A DNA stretch of 64,000 bases from Companilactobacillus kedongensis (GCF_003946625.1 NZ_RHOR01000010.1:1-64000); one strand, 5' to 3'; positions 1-8,443 are shown, counted from the stretch's first letter. Notes: generated from the letters alone by a model not told the origin. Numbers and translations: made by a program.

Positions 1-97
1 TAGCTATTCCATATTTCTTTGCTAGAGTTGTGGAACCACATCCATTGAAATATTCAGTTACTATTTTAGTTTTTAAATCTAAATTGAATTTAACCAT
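1..97 (-). mobile_element. IS3-family transposase OrfA, N-terminal fragment (runs off the window)
   Basis: The minus strand reads an ATG at 97 followed by about 32 codons, beginning MVKFNLDLKTKIV and containing GCGSTTLAKKYGI. This is the usual helix-turn-helix start of OrfA in IS150-like IS3 elements. The rest lies outside the window, so completeness cannot be judged. It sits 150 bases from the 3' end of the glycine reductase operon. Confidence 0.7.
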
Positions 98-103
98 AAA
101 AAA

Positions 104-140
104 GCCCCTTAGTTTGGATTTTATGTCCAAACTAAGGGGT
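104..140 (-). repeat. Hairpin at the end of the IS3-like element
   Basis: A perfect 14-bp inverted repeat (105-118 with 126-139, 7-base loop) lies just upstream of the transposase start. On the minus strand it is followed by a T run. Such hairpins near IS ends can block transcription entering the transposase gene. The element boundary is probably near 143-153, but no target duplication could be checked. Bases 150-246 hold no gene I can support. Confidence 0.6.
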
Positions 141-246
141 TCACTTCATTGAGGGCTTATTTGATTTAACGTCAACGAATCGTTTCATATTTGGAGGTGC
201 TTATCACATTGATTACTAAAATTCTTTCACCAGAGTTAAATACTTT

Positions 247-1404
247 TTAGAGATAATCAGCGGCTTTGAGAACCTCGCGTGCGTGATCCTCATCATCTGG
301 AGCAACCATAACAACGGGGCCTGTACATCCCATTCCGCTTGTAGCATAGATATCAGCTTTCCAAAGCTCTGTAACAGCTTCTTCTAAGACTAGGATATCA
401 ATACCTAAGATAGCTTCTGAAACAGCTTTTTTGGCTGGTTCTTTGACTTCTTGAGATGAGTCATCTTTCTTTGGAGGGGCTGTTAAACTAGCCAGAACGT
501 CAGACAATCCAGCCTTTTCAGCAGCTTTATACTCAGAATTTACTTTATCTACTAAATTACCTTTGACACATCTACCGGCATAACTTAATGCACCGGCAAT
601 AACATTGGCACCTGAGGCACGACTAACGATATTAATAATCTTATCGTACCCTTTACCAGCACCGGGACCATATCCTTCACCAACGGATTCATAGCTTCCG
701 CCAGTTAAGAAGGAACTCATTACTTTAGTAATAATATTACCTGTCAAACTATCCATGATCATAATATCAGGAACACCTTGTAGTAAATCATTACCACGCA
801 TTTCTATACCGCCATCTGCACGATGACTTTGGGTAAAGTTTATTTTATAACCTTTATCTTTTAATTTATTTAATGACTTTTCAACTTGGTGTGCGCCATC
901 AATATTTAAAATTCCAACTGTTGGATTTTCGTTACCATTTGCTTTAGCTACGGCAATACCTGAAATGGCATTTTTAACCATAGCACTTGTTCTATCCATA
1001 TCTGAAGTACCAGTTGTATTAGCGATAAACATGGTTTTACCGACACCTGGTGTAGTTGAACGGCCAACGGTCGACACACCAATTGGGAATGTATAATGCA
1101 TCGTTACCGCGGCATCTAATTTGCCCGCAGCCAACAATTCATCCATTCTATCATGTGCATCTTCTGGGGTAGACGCAGCAACGGTCTCTAGTTTTGTATC
1201 AGTTAAGGTACCAATAACTACAACTTCAATGGAGGGATCGTTAGCTTGAGCCAGTTCAGCACCACGAAGAACTTCTTCTTCACCATGTTCACTACCAAGT
1301 AGTGTTACACCTACACGAGGTCTAGAGCCAAAATTACCATCCTCTAAACCTTGAGCAATTTCGTCAAACACTTCGGCAATCGTGTTTTGTACGTTATTTT
1401 CCAT
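247..1404 (-). CDS. grdD: Glycine reductase complex component C, alpha subunit
   Basis: This 385-residue protein is the acetyl-phosphate-forming subunit GrdD of protein C. With GrdC it takes the carboxymethyl-selenoether carried by GrdA and releases acetyl phosphate. It has a PlsX/phosphotransacetylase-like fold by family. The C-terminal GMGCTGPVVMVAPDDEDHA segment carries the conserved Cys. A good ribosome site (AAAGGGGGGAG) precedes the ATG at 1404. It is the last gene of the operon, 30 bases after grdC. No clear terminator was seen between it and the IS3 fragment. Confidence 0.93.
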   Translation of the reverse strand: MENNVQNTIAEVFDEIAQGLEDGNFGSRPRVGVTLLGSEHGEEEVLRGAELAQANDPSIEVVVIGTLTDTKLETVAASTPEDAHDRMDELLAAGKLDAAVTMHYTFPIGVSTVGRSTTPGVGKTMFIANTTGTSDMDRTSAMVKNAISGIAVAKANGNENPTVGILNIDGAHQVEKSLNKLKDKGYKINFTQSHRADGGIEMRGNDLLQGVPDIMIMDSLTGNIITKVMSSFLTGGSYESVGEGYGPGAGKGYDKIINIVSRASGANVIAGALSYAGRCVKGNLVDKVNSEYKAAEKAGLSDVLASLTAPPKKDDSSQEVKEPAKKAVSEAILGIDILVLEEAVTELWKADIYATSGMGCTGPVVMVAPDDEDHAREVLKAADYL

Positions 1405-1434
1405 TTTTCTCCCCCCTTTAAGGATGATTATTCT

Positions 1435-2973
1435 TTATTTTAGAGAATCAGCAAATTGTTTCATTGATTCGGCGATCATTTGACGAATTGTATCTTTGTC
1501 GACTGAATCGTCTTCAACATGTCCATCATTTGCTTCTACAATAAATGAAATACCATCAAAGAGGTTTGTTAATCTTCCTAAGAATAAACTACCTTTACCA
1601 ATGATCATTGTACGATGAATATCACCATTTTCGATCATCTCGATAGCGTGTCCTAAGAATGGAACACCTGATGGGATGTGGCCCTGTGTAGGTACAAATC
1701 CAGGCATACCAATTCTTTCAACAACTTCATTTAATTCACTTCTAGCAAATACTTTTTTCATAATACCCAAAGCGGCAATCATCTTGTAATTGGCAGAAGG
1801 TATATCACCAGCACCAGCTGGGACAGTAATTTCAGGATTTTGCATTTCGGCAGAAAATACATCAACATCCTTGATCGATAAACCTGCATGTTCGAGTGGA
1901 TCGGCAACTATAGCTTGCATAATAGCTTGTGGAGCGGCACCACTACCAATTTTATGTTTACCGACAATATCTGTACGGATCACTGGGGACTTGCCATCAT
2001 TTTCACCAACGTGAATAGCAAAGGCACCTAAACAGTCTTCAATGAGGGGTTGATCTTTTTTAACGTGATCTTTACCATTCATTCCAAGTTTGGCTGATGA
2101 ACCTCCGGCAAGGACTACGACATTTGAATATACGCCCGCTTGTACTAGTGCTGAAGCTTCTACCATAGAGTGAGCAGGAGCGGCACAGAAACTACGTGTA
2201 TCTGATCCAGTAGCGTTGACACATCCACAAATTTCACCGATAGATTTGGCATAGTTACCACCGGCACGTTGGAACATGTCACCACAACCTTCTTCACTAC
2301 ATTCGATCAAATAATCAACATCATCTGGTTCGAGATCATTCTTAGCAAATAATTCAGCTAATGCATAGGCACCAGAAGCCTTACTTACTAAGTTTTCAAA
2401 CATGACATCACTTGTCAAAGCGGCGTCAAATTCATGAGCTCTCTTGATGCAACCAACTAATTCATTATCAAGATACAATGGTTTTGCATCTTTTTCTTCA
2501 ATTAAAGATTTAATCTCATCAACTGAGCTGGGATTCTCAGTTAACTTATCTAAAGTTACCCAATATTTACCAATGACTGGGTCTTCTTTAACTTTTTTAG
2601 CGATCTTCTCTTGAAAACTTGCATCTAAAACTACTAATTCAAACATATCAACGGCCTTTAAGCAGCCATAAAACATATCTTCTGACATAATTGAACCGAA
2701 TTTTCCTTCGGTTGAAGCGTTTTCTAATGGATGTTCGTACCAAGGTTTCTCAATATTATTTAAATCACGTGGATGAATATTACCTATATAAGCTTGATTA
2801 GGACCATACCCAACAACATCTTCAAATGAACGCAAGTGATCTGGAATAGCTTTGAGATAATCTGAATCCGGGCTATTTCTCATTTCACTTTCTTGCAATT
2901 TACCTTCATGAACTAAGATATCTGGTGTATGAACTAATGTATAAGCGGTTCCTTTAAGCACTGGAAAAGTCAT
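1435..2973 (-). CDS. grdC: Glycine reductase complex component C, beta subunit
   Basis: This 512-residue GrdC is a thiolase/KAS III-fold subunit of protein C that works with GrdD to form acetyl phosphate. The stretch around CGCVNATGSDTRSFCAAPAHS holds candidate active-site cysteines. An upstream in-frame TTG at 2988 exists, but GGGGGTGC sits 6 bases before the ATG at 2973, so that start is preferred. A terminator-like hairpin lies between grdB and this gene. grdCD expression may therefore depend on readthrough or a secondary promoter. Confidence 0.93.
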   Translation of the reverse strand: MTFPVLKGTAYTLVHTPDILVHEGKLQESEMRNSPDSDYLKAIPDHLRSFEDVVGYGPNQAYIGNIHPRDLNNIEKPWYEHPLENASTEGKFGSIMSEDMFYGCLKAVDMFELVVLDASFQEKIAKKVKEDPVIGKYWVTLDKLTENPSSVDEIKSLIEEKDAKPLYLDNELVGCIKRAHEFDAALTSDVMFENLVSKASGAYALAELFAKNDLEPDDVDYLIECSEEGCGDMFQRAGGNYAKSIGEICGCVNATGSDTRSFCAAPAHSMVEASALVQAGVYSNVVVLAGGSSAKLGMNGKDHVKKDQPLIEDCLGAFAIHVGENDGKSPVIRTDIVGKHKIGSGAAPQAIMQAIVADPLEHAGLSIKDVDVFSAEMQNPEITVPAGAGDIPSANYKMIAALGIMKKVFARSELNEVVERIGMPGFVPTQGHIPSGVPFLGHAIEMIENGDIHRTMIIGKGSLFLGRLTNLFDGISFIVEANDGHVEDDSVDKDTIRQMIAESMKQFADSLK

Positions 2974-3012
2974 ACTTTGCACCCCCAAAATAATTATTTG
3001 AAACTATCTTAT

Positions 3013-3045
3013 AAAAAAAGGAGTCGAAAAGTTGTTTTCGGCTCC
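3013..3045 (-). terminator. Terminator-like hairpin between grdB and grdC
   Basis: An 11-bp stem (3020-3030 with 3035-3045, one mismatch, 4-base loop) is followed on the minus strand by seven Ts. It sits inside the operon, so it probably attenuates rather than ends transcription and lowers grdCD relative to grdEAB. Confidence 0.75.
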
Positions 3046-3070
3046 TAGTTGAAACTCTTGAGCTCCCTTA

Positions 3071-4366
3071 CTAGTTGAATACTGTCTGTTCAGTAACAGG
3101 TGTTTCAAGCGCTTTAAGAGCTTTTCTTACTAATTTTCTACGTAATTCTTTTTCATCTTTAGGATCCAATTCTGGATTACCTAATGGATATGGAATTGCG
3201 ACTGTAGGAACAATTCTGTTAGCTCCAACTGTCTTAGAAATAGGAACAATTGTACACATATGAACAATTGGTAGTCCTGTGGCTTCAATAGCCTTAACCA
3301 TCGTTGCACCGCAACGAGTACAAGTTCCTCAAGTGGATGTTAGAATAACAGCATCTACGCCGTCTTCTTTAAGTTGTGCTGCAATTTCTGTACCAAACTT
3401 TTTAGCATTTGCTACAGATGTACCATTACCAACGGTAGCGTACCAATAATCATGTAACGAACCGATTTCACCGTTAGCAAGCATTTCTTTAATCACGTCG
3501 ACTGGTAGGACACGATCCAAGTCTTCATTTGCGTAGACTGGGTCATAACCACCGTGAGCTGTTTGTCCGTTTTCTGGAGTAAAGTCATCGATATCTTTCA
3601 AGCTATATTTACCATACTTAGATGCACTTGAAGATTCGATGTGGTCAGGATTTCCTTTTGGAACTGGACCACCAGAAGATACCAAAGCGATTCTTGCCTT
3701 TGTAATATCTTTAACGGCTGGAGCTGGGTCAACACGGTCGAAGGTAGGCATTGGATATTCAGTTGTGAATTCCTTGCCTTGAATTTTGTTTACGAGCATT
3801 TCAACAGCACGTTTTGAACCACGTTCTTCTCTGAATACATTTTCACGGAGACCTTTTGGCATATAACCTGTAACTTCTTCATTACCGTCAATAATTTGTT
3901 TAACAACGGCAGACATTGCAGGAATTGCTTTTCTCATTGTAGCGGCACTATTACCAACCTCTACAAAATATCCGTGTTTTCTGTATAGCTCGAAACCAGG
4001 GTTCTCTGGATACATACCACCAACAACTGGTAAATGTAAATTCTCATCAACCAATTTGGCAACTGCACCAGCTGCGACACCATAACGACCGGCGTTAAAA
4101 CTTGGTCCTACGATGACGATATCTGGATCGTAGCTTTTAATCATTTCAAGAACAGTTTCTGAAGCTTCTGCTTCATTTTCATTAAAGTAACTATCACCAC
4201 AGATGACGGTACCAACGATTTCTGCTACATCAGTAAGTTGACCTTTAAAAGCCATACCAGGTCCAACAACACCGTCTCTCTTTTCAGGCTTAACATCAGC
4301 CTTCTCTTCACCACCGATCCCGGCAAAGAATTGGTTTATGTAATGCACAATTCTTTTTTTGGTCAT
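3071..4366 (-). CDS. grdB: Glycine reductase component B gamma subunit, selenoprotein (in-frame TGA at 3329-3331)
   Basis: Reading the TGA at 3331-3329 as selenocysteine joins a 345-residue N-terminal part to an 85-residue C-terminal part, giving 431 residues, the normal GrdB length. The junction reads ST-U-GTCTRCGATM, which matches the GrdB UxxCxxC-type active site. GrdB with processed GrdE forms protein B, which binds glycine as a Schiff base and passes the carboxymethyl group to GrdA. AAGGAGG precedes the ATG. A short hairpin starts 12 bases after the TGA and could be a SECIS element. Automated annotation would split this gene in two. Confidence 0.95.
3297..3316 (-). promoter_or_regulatory. 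Candidate bacterial SECIS hairpin in grdB
   Basis: After the minus-strand TGA (3331-3329) and 12 bases, CGTTGC pairs perfectly with GCAACG around a GGT loop. A 6-bp stem with a G at the loop start, 18 bases after the UGA, fits the spacing known for bacterial SECIS elements read by SelB. Assignment is by position and shape only. Confidence 0.55.
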
Positions 4367-4407
4367 TTTATTTCCTCCTTTACAAAAGGTTTGGGAAGTA
4401 GTGAAAA

Positions 4408-4857
4408 CTATCCACGATATTCTTGTACTTCTTTATTAATGGCATCTTTATCCAATACCATTTCCATCATTGATATTTGTTCGTCATAAACTGCTGGATC
4501 TACTTCATCTTTTAGTTCAAACATATGATATGCTTTGAGTCCTAACTGGACTCCTGCTAATGGACCAGCGAATGTTGGATCACCAGTTGATACGGTTTCG
4601 GCAGCCAAACCACAAGCTTCAGCTTCCCCACCACCTAGTACTACTACTAGATTGTCTTTACCGTATTTGTCTGTAAGATCTTTAATTCTTTGTTGGTTTT
4701 CCAGGTCCATAGCTCCCGCGCTCGTTCAAACAAAGCATTCAGTTGTTGAAAAGACAACTTCTGCGCCTGCTGTTTTTACACAAGCTTCGATAGCCATGCC
4801 AGGAATTCCATCACGGTCGCCTAAAATGGCGATCTTTTTGTTTTCAAGAATACCCAT
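4408..4857 (-). CDS. grdA: Glycine reductase component A, selenoprotein (in-frame TGA at 4726-4728)
   Basis: The full gene starts at ATG 4857 (AGGAGAGC ribosome site) and reads [20 protein letters not shown], then [16 protein letters not shown], to a total of 149 residues with one selenocysteine at codon 44. The ECFVU motif is the GrdA signature. The selenol carries the carboxymethyl group between proteins B and C and is recycled by thioredoxin. Only the part after the TGA would be found as an ordinary ORF. It lies between grdE and grdB, the conserved clostridial position. Confidence 0.96.
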
Positions 4858-4913
4858 AATGTGCTCTCCTTCAATTTTATTAAATTTAATGTTTACTAAA
4901 TAATTTCGTTATA

Positions 4914-6203
4914 CTATATTGTTTTAGCTGATAGATTGAAGAATCCTAATTCATTTGTTGAACCAGTGATTACTTGAAGTTCAGCTTCAATTGATCCATC
5001 TTCACGAAGGCTTCCATCCCAAGCACCAGCAATAATATTGGCAACTTCTGGATGACCGATAACTGTATCCATAGCTGGAAGGTCGATAACTTCGTTAGCG
5101 TTACCTGCAGTTACAACAGCATCACCTTTAGGAGTTGAATCAGCTAATGATTGACTGGCACCATCTTGTCCAGCATACTCATCTGTTACAAGAACTGTCT
5201 TGATACCTTTATTTTCAAGGTTGTTACAGTTCATAACCAAGTCGGCATCAGGGTTACCAAAGCCTTCTTCTGAGATGATTGCTGCGTCAGCGCCAAGTAA
5301 TTCAACCAATTTAGCGGTCATATTTGATGAACGTTTCTTGTCTTGCAATGTTACGTTCTCATTGGTAATAACACATCCGATAAAGTTAATTTCTTTACCA
5401 TTCTTTTCATATAAATCGTCAATAACTGGACTGTTCAAATGTACATATGATGGATTCTTGTCACAAGCCGAAACACAGTTACCACTTGTAATGGCTCCGT
5501 CAAATACTTCTGTTGGATACATAAATGTTGGAACGATCTTCTTGGCATCTGCACCATAGAAGAAGGTATTATGCATCAATCCTTGTGTTTGTAGTGCATA
5601 TACATAAACTACTTTTGGTAGATCAGGATATTCTTTAACTTGTTCAAGAAGAGGTTTTGTTTCATATACCTTTTCTTCATCAGGTTCAACATTTCTTCCT
5701 GCTTCACCAATATAATTGGCAGCTCTGAAACCAGCTAAACGAATAACTTCTTCGTGTTCGTGTTGCTTGATGCTGTCGATTGGTTCCATTTTAATTACAA
5801 TATTATTTAATTTTGAGAATGGTGTATATTTAGCACCTTCACCACTCATATCAATGATTCCTTCTTGGAATCCAACAATCTTACCAGTTGTTACAATTGC
5901 TGCACCTTTAAGTACGTGTGTACGTCCAGATCCAACTTGCTCAACATCACCAATAACACCTGGGAAAATATTTCCTTTGCCGTCAACTTTGCAACGTGGT
6001 TCGATAACGTCTTTAACTGGAATGATACGAGTCTTGTCACCTGGTTTAGCTAAATACACATCAAGAGACTTGATTCTTTCATCTCCACCTGTCGCAGCTT
6101 CGATCAATTCGTCTTTATCAACGAATAATGTGCCATCTTTAACTTCGGTTTTTTCACCGAAGGCAATATCTTTAATTAGGATATTGCCAATTTCTAATCG
6201 CAT
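4914..6203 (-). CDS. grdE: Glycine reductase component B, alpha/beta proprotein
   Basis: This 429-residue GrdE proprotein forms the substrate-specific part of protein B. The family is cleaved before a Cys to give a new N-terminal carbonyl group that binds the amino acid substrate. Here GNCVSACDKN places the cleavage between Asn242 and Cys243, as in characterised clostridial GrdE. The order trxB-trxA-grdE-grdA-grdB argues for glycine rather than sarcosine or betaine, though substrate cannot be settled from sequence alone. ATGGAGGGATATT precedes the ATG. Confidence 0.93.
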   Translation of the reverse strand: MRLEIGNILIKDIAFGEKTEVKDGTLFVDKDELIEAATGGDERIKSLDVYLAKPGDKTRIIPVKDVIEPRCKVDGKGNIFPGVIGDVEQVGSGRTHVLKGAAIVTTGKIVGFQEGIIDMSGEGAKYTPFSKLNNIVIKMEPIDSIKQHEHEEVIRLAGFRAANYIGEAGRNVEPDEEKVYETKPLLEQVKEYPDLPKVVYVYALQTQGLMHNTFFYGADAKKIVPTFMYPTEVFDGAITSGNCVSACDKNPSYVHLNSPVIDDLYEKNGKEINFIGCVITNENVTLQDKKRSSNMTAKLVELLGADAAIISEEGFGNPDADLVMNCNNLENKGIKTVLVTDEYAGQDGASQSLADSTPKGDAVVTAGNANEVIDLPAMDTVIGHPEVANIIAGAWDGSLREDGSIEAELQVITGSTNELGFFNLSAKTI

Positions 6204-6251
6204 AATATCCCTCCATTCTTTGCATATTTGCAGTTATTCTAAATGATGAAA

Positions 6252-6584
6252 CTAAACTGTTAATTCATCTAGTTTAGCTGTTACGGCTGCCATACCTTGA
6301 TCTTCCAAGATTTCTTTGCCAAGAGTAGCAACTTTTTCACCATCTTTATAGAATAAATATGCTGGAATTCCCATGACTTTTTGTTTCATGGCCATTCTCA
6401 TATTTCCTGTAGTGTCGAATGCATAGAATGTTGCTACATCAGATTTGTCATCTGATAGTTTTTCAACATCTGGCATAAGTGCCATACATGGTACGCATTT
6501 TGGACTAAAGAAATCCACCATAACTAAACCTTTCGAATTACTGATTGTATCTTCAAAATTTTCTTTTGTAAGATGTTCCATCAT
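6252..6584 (-). CDS. trxA: Glycine-reductase-associated thioredoxin with CVPC active site
   Basis: This 110-residue thioredoxin has the active site SPKCVPCMALMP (Cys30 and Cys33), in place of the WCGPC of ordinary thioredoxins. Non-canonical CxPC thioredoxins are typical of grd operons. They reduce the mixed selenide-sulfide of GrdA after each turnover. The start offers two adjacent ATGs after AGGGAGGC, and the first is annotated. It lies between trxB and grdE. Confidence 0.9.
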   Translation of the reverse strand: MMEHLTKENFEDTISNSKGLVMVDFFSPKCVPCMALMPDVEKLSDDKSDVATFYAFDTTGNMRMAMKQKVMGIPAYLFYKDGEKVATLGKEILEDQGMAAVTAKLDELTV

Positions 6585-6610
6585 AATTTTCGCCTCCCTT
6601 CAATTTTTTT

Positions 6611-6647
6611 ATCTTTGAAATCTAATACTGGACTAAATTTCAAAGAT
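6611..6647. repeat. Intercistronic hairpin between trxB and trxA
   Basis: A perfect 11-bp inverted repeat (6611-6621 with 6637-6647, 15-base loop) lies in the 104-base trxB-trxA gap. On the minus strand the stem is followed by As, not Ts, so it is not a classical terminator. It may be a processing or stability element in the operon mRNA. Confidence 0.5.
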
Positions 6648-6688
6648 AAAAAATTTAGAAATCAATCTAAACTTTTTATTTGATCTGT

Positions 6689-7933
6689 CTAAACTTCAAC
6701 AGATTCTTTCAATAAATCTTCAACGGCATCAGATGTAATATTCTTTGCTCCTTCAATTCGAGCAACATCTTTGCCATCTTTGAACAATACAATAGTAGGA
6801 ATTTCTGTAACTTTATATTGTGTAGCTGTCTTTTTGGCTCTATATGTATCGAGTTTTACTAATTCAACTGCACCATTTTTCTCTTCAACAATTTTATCTA
6901 CTGCGGCAATCGAGTCGATACTTTCTTCAACTTGTGGTGCCCAGAATGCTAAGATAACTGGTTTCTTGTTGCTTACATCTAGGACATCATTTTGAAGTGT
7001 TTCGAGTTCTGACAAGTACTTTTCAGCGGCTGATGCGGCAATTGCACCATCAGCTGCAGCTGTAACAACTTGACGAAGATATTTAACTCTTGCATCTCCA
7101 ACAGCATAAACACCAGGTACATTTGTTTCCATCATATCGTTAGCAACTAAGTAGCCGCGATCATCTAATTCAACCTTTCCTTTAAGGAAATCTGTGTGAG
7201 GTTCTGTTCCGATAAATACGAAGACACCGTTTGTTTCAAGATCAGTTAACTCGCCAGTGTTGATATTCTTCAAAACAACTTTTTCTACTAATTCATCACC
7301 AGCAATTTCTTCAACAGTTGAGTTCCAAACCCATTTGAGTTTTGGATTCTTCATGGCCTTTTCAGCACTAGCCTTATTACAATCAAGATTTCCTTCTTCA
7401 TGAATAACGATGATCGTTACTGTCTCAGCAAATTTGGTTAAGTACATTGCTTCTTCAATAGCAGCATCCCCGTTACCAACAACCACAACATCCAAATCTA
7501 CAAAGAAGTCAGCGTCACAAGTTGCACAATAACTTACACCTTTACCTCTTAACTCAGCTTCACCTTTAACATTGATTTTTCTTGGTGTAGCTCCAGGTGA
7601 TAAAACAACAACCTTTGATTCATATGTATCACCTTGTTGTGTGTGAACCTTCTTTACAGGTCCAGTGAAGTCAACTTCATCAACTGTTCCCCTTAAAAAT
7701 TCTGTTCCGAATGACTTAGCATGGTCAGCAAATTCCTTCATAATACCGGGACCAGTAGTACCGTTATAAAAACCAGGATAATTTTCCATTTCATCTGTTG
7801 TTGAGGCTTGTCCACCAGGTTCAGCATTCTTATCTAGAACAGCTGTACTCAATTTAGCACGGCTACCATAGATACCTGCGGCTAGTCCACCAGGACCAGC
7901 ACCGATAATTAAAAGATCATATAGCTTTGACAT
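6689..7933 (-). CDS. trxB: Thioredoxin reductase with fused Cys-less thioredoxin-like C-terminus
   Basis: The protein has 414 residues from ATG 7933. GGAGGAG sits just before it, so the in-frame start nine codons upstream is rejected. Residues 1-305 are a TrxR flavoprotein: FAD GAGPGG (11-16), redox CATC (Cys136/Cys139), a GNGDAA nucleotide loop (153-158) and a VGDAR FAD motif near 278. Residues about 315-414 form a thioredoxin-like fold with WAPQVEES where WCxxC is expected, so it has no redox cysteines. The HRR motif that binds NADPH phosphate in ordinary TrxR is absent (IVIHEEG instead). NADH or ferredoxin could therefore be the electron donor. Confidence 0.85.
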   Translation of the reverse strand: MSKLYDLLIIGAGPGGLAAGIYGSRAKLSTAVLDKNAEPGGQASTTDEMENYPGFYNGTTGPGIMKEFADHAKSFGTEFLRGTVDEVDFTGPVKKVHTQQGDTYESKVVVLSPGATPRKINVKGEAELRGKGVSYCATCDADFFVDLDVVVVGNGDAAIEEAMYLTKFAETVTIIVIHEEGNLDCNKASAEKAMKNPKLKWVWNSTVEEIAGDELVEKVVLKNINTGELTDLETNGVFVFIGTEPHTDFLKGKVELDDRGYLVANDMMETNVPGVYAVGDARVKYLRQVVTAAADGAIAASAAEKYLSELETLQNDVLDVSNKKPVILAFWAPQVEESIDSIAAVDKIVEEKNGAVELVKLDTYRAKKTATQYKVTEIPTIVLFKDGKDVARIEGAKNITSDAVEDLLKESVEV

Positions 7934-7972
7934 AAAACTCTCCTCCCATACATAAGACAATTATTAATTTAA

Positions 7973-8359
7973 TTATTCATGGTATTTGTAAGGCAAACTA
8001 TCAATCGCGGAATCTAATAAGTCTAAGTCAATTACTTGAAAATCCTCTAAAACGCTCTCGTCATATTTTCTGTTTAAAGGAGGAAACTTTCTAAGTACTT
8101 GAATTGATCCTTCTATTAGTTTTAGTGAAGTCATATCAAGATCACCTTTTTGATTGCTTAAAACTAAACTCTTATATGGACTCTGATTAGGCTTGATGCT
8201 CCCAGCAAGTGGATGATTAATCAAATTGGCTCCTAAATGAATGGAATCTCTACTATGAGCAAAAATATCTGCAACGGTTAAGTTCTGGTCAAATTCGGTA
8301 AATTCTGAATACTTATCTTTAACCATTGGATTATTAGTCAAGATATGGAAATTTGCCAT
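7973..8359 (-). CDS. grdX: GrdX family protein
   Basis: This 128-residue protein matches the small GrdX family by its MANFHILTNNPMV start and its place as first gene of a grd operon. Its biochemical function is unknown. A strong AAAGGGGG ribosome site precedes the ATG. The consensus promoter 50-75 bases upstream starts the operon here, and trxB follows after 39 bases. Confidence 0.82.
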   Translation of the reverse strand: MANFHILTNNPMVKDKYSEFTEFDQNLTVADIFAHSRDSIHLGANLINHPLAGSIKPNQSPYKSLVLSNQKGDLDMTSLKLIEGSIQVLRKFPPLNRKYDESVLEDFQVIDLDLLDSAIDSLPYKYHE

Positions 8360-8405
8360 TCTTCAGACCCCCTTTGTTAACTTTTTCACTTTCTCTTACA
8401 ACTGC

Positions 8406-8434
8406 AATATATCGTATTAACGATTGATTTGCAA
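8406..8434 (-). promoter_or_regulatory. Promoter of the glycine reductase operon
   Basis: On the minus strand, TTGCAA (8434-8429), a 17-base spacer and TATATT (8411-8406) form a near-consensus sigma-A promoter, about 47 bases before the grdX ATG. No riboswitch-like leader fits in this short 5' region. Confidence 0.75.
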
Positions 8435-8443
8435 GCGTTTTTA
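8430..8443 (-). promoter_or_regulatory. cre-like site overlapping the grd promoter
   Basis: TGCAAGCGTTTTTA matches the catabolite-responsive element pattern TGNAANCGNWWNCA at 13 of 14 positions and covers the -35 box. This placement suggests CcpA repression when preferred sugars are present. The inference rests on the motif only. Confidence 0.5.

Noticed and set aside
196-249. Short plus-strand frame after GGAGGTG (TTG start, 13 codons)
   Set aside because: Too short, overlaps the grdD end, and shows no recognisable sequence.
3071-4857. Apparent nonsense mutations splitting grdB and grdA
   Set aside because: Both TGAs fall exactly at the known selenocysteine positions, flanked by conserved motifs, and every other grd gene is intact.
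4914-6203. Sarcosine or betaine reductase instead of glycine reductase
   Set aside because: The grdX-trxB-trxA-grdE-grdA-grdB-grdC-grdD order and single-proprotein GrdE fit glycine best; the opuC betaine-type transporter is 33 kb away and is common for osmoprotection.
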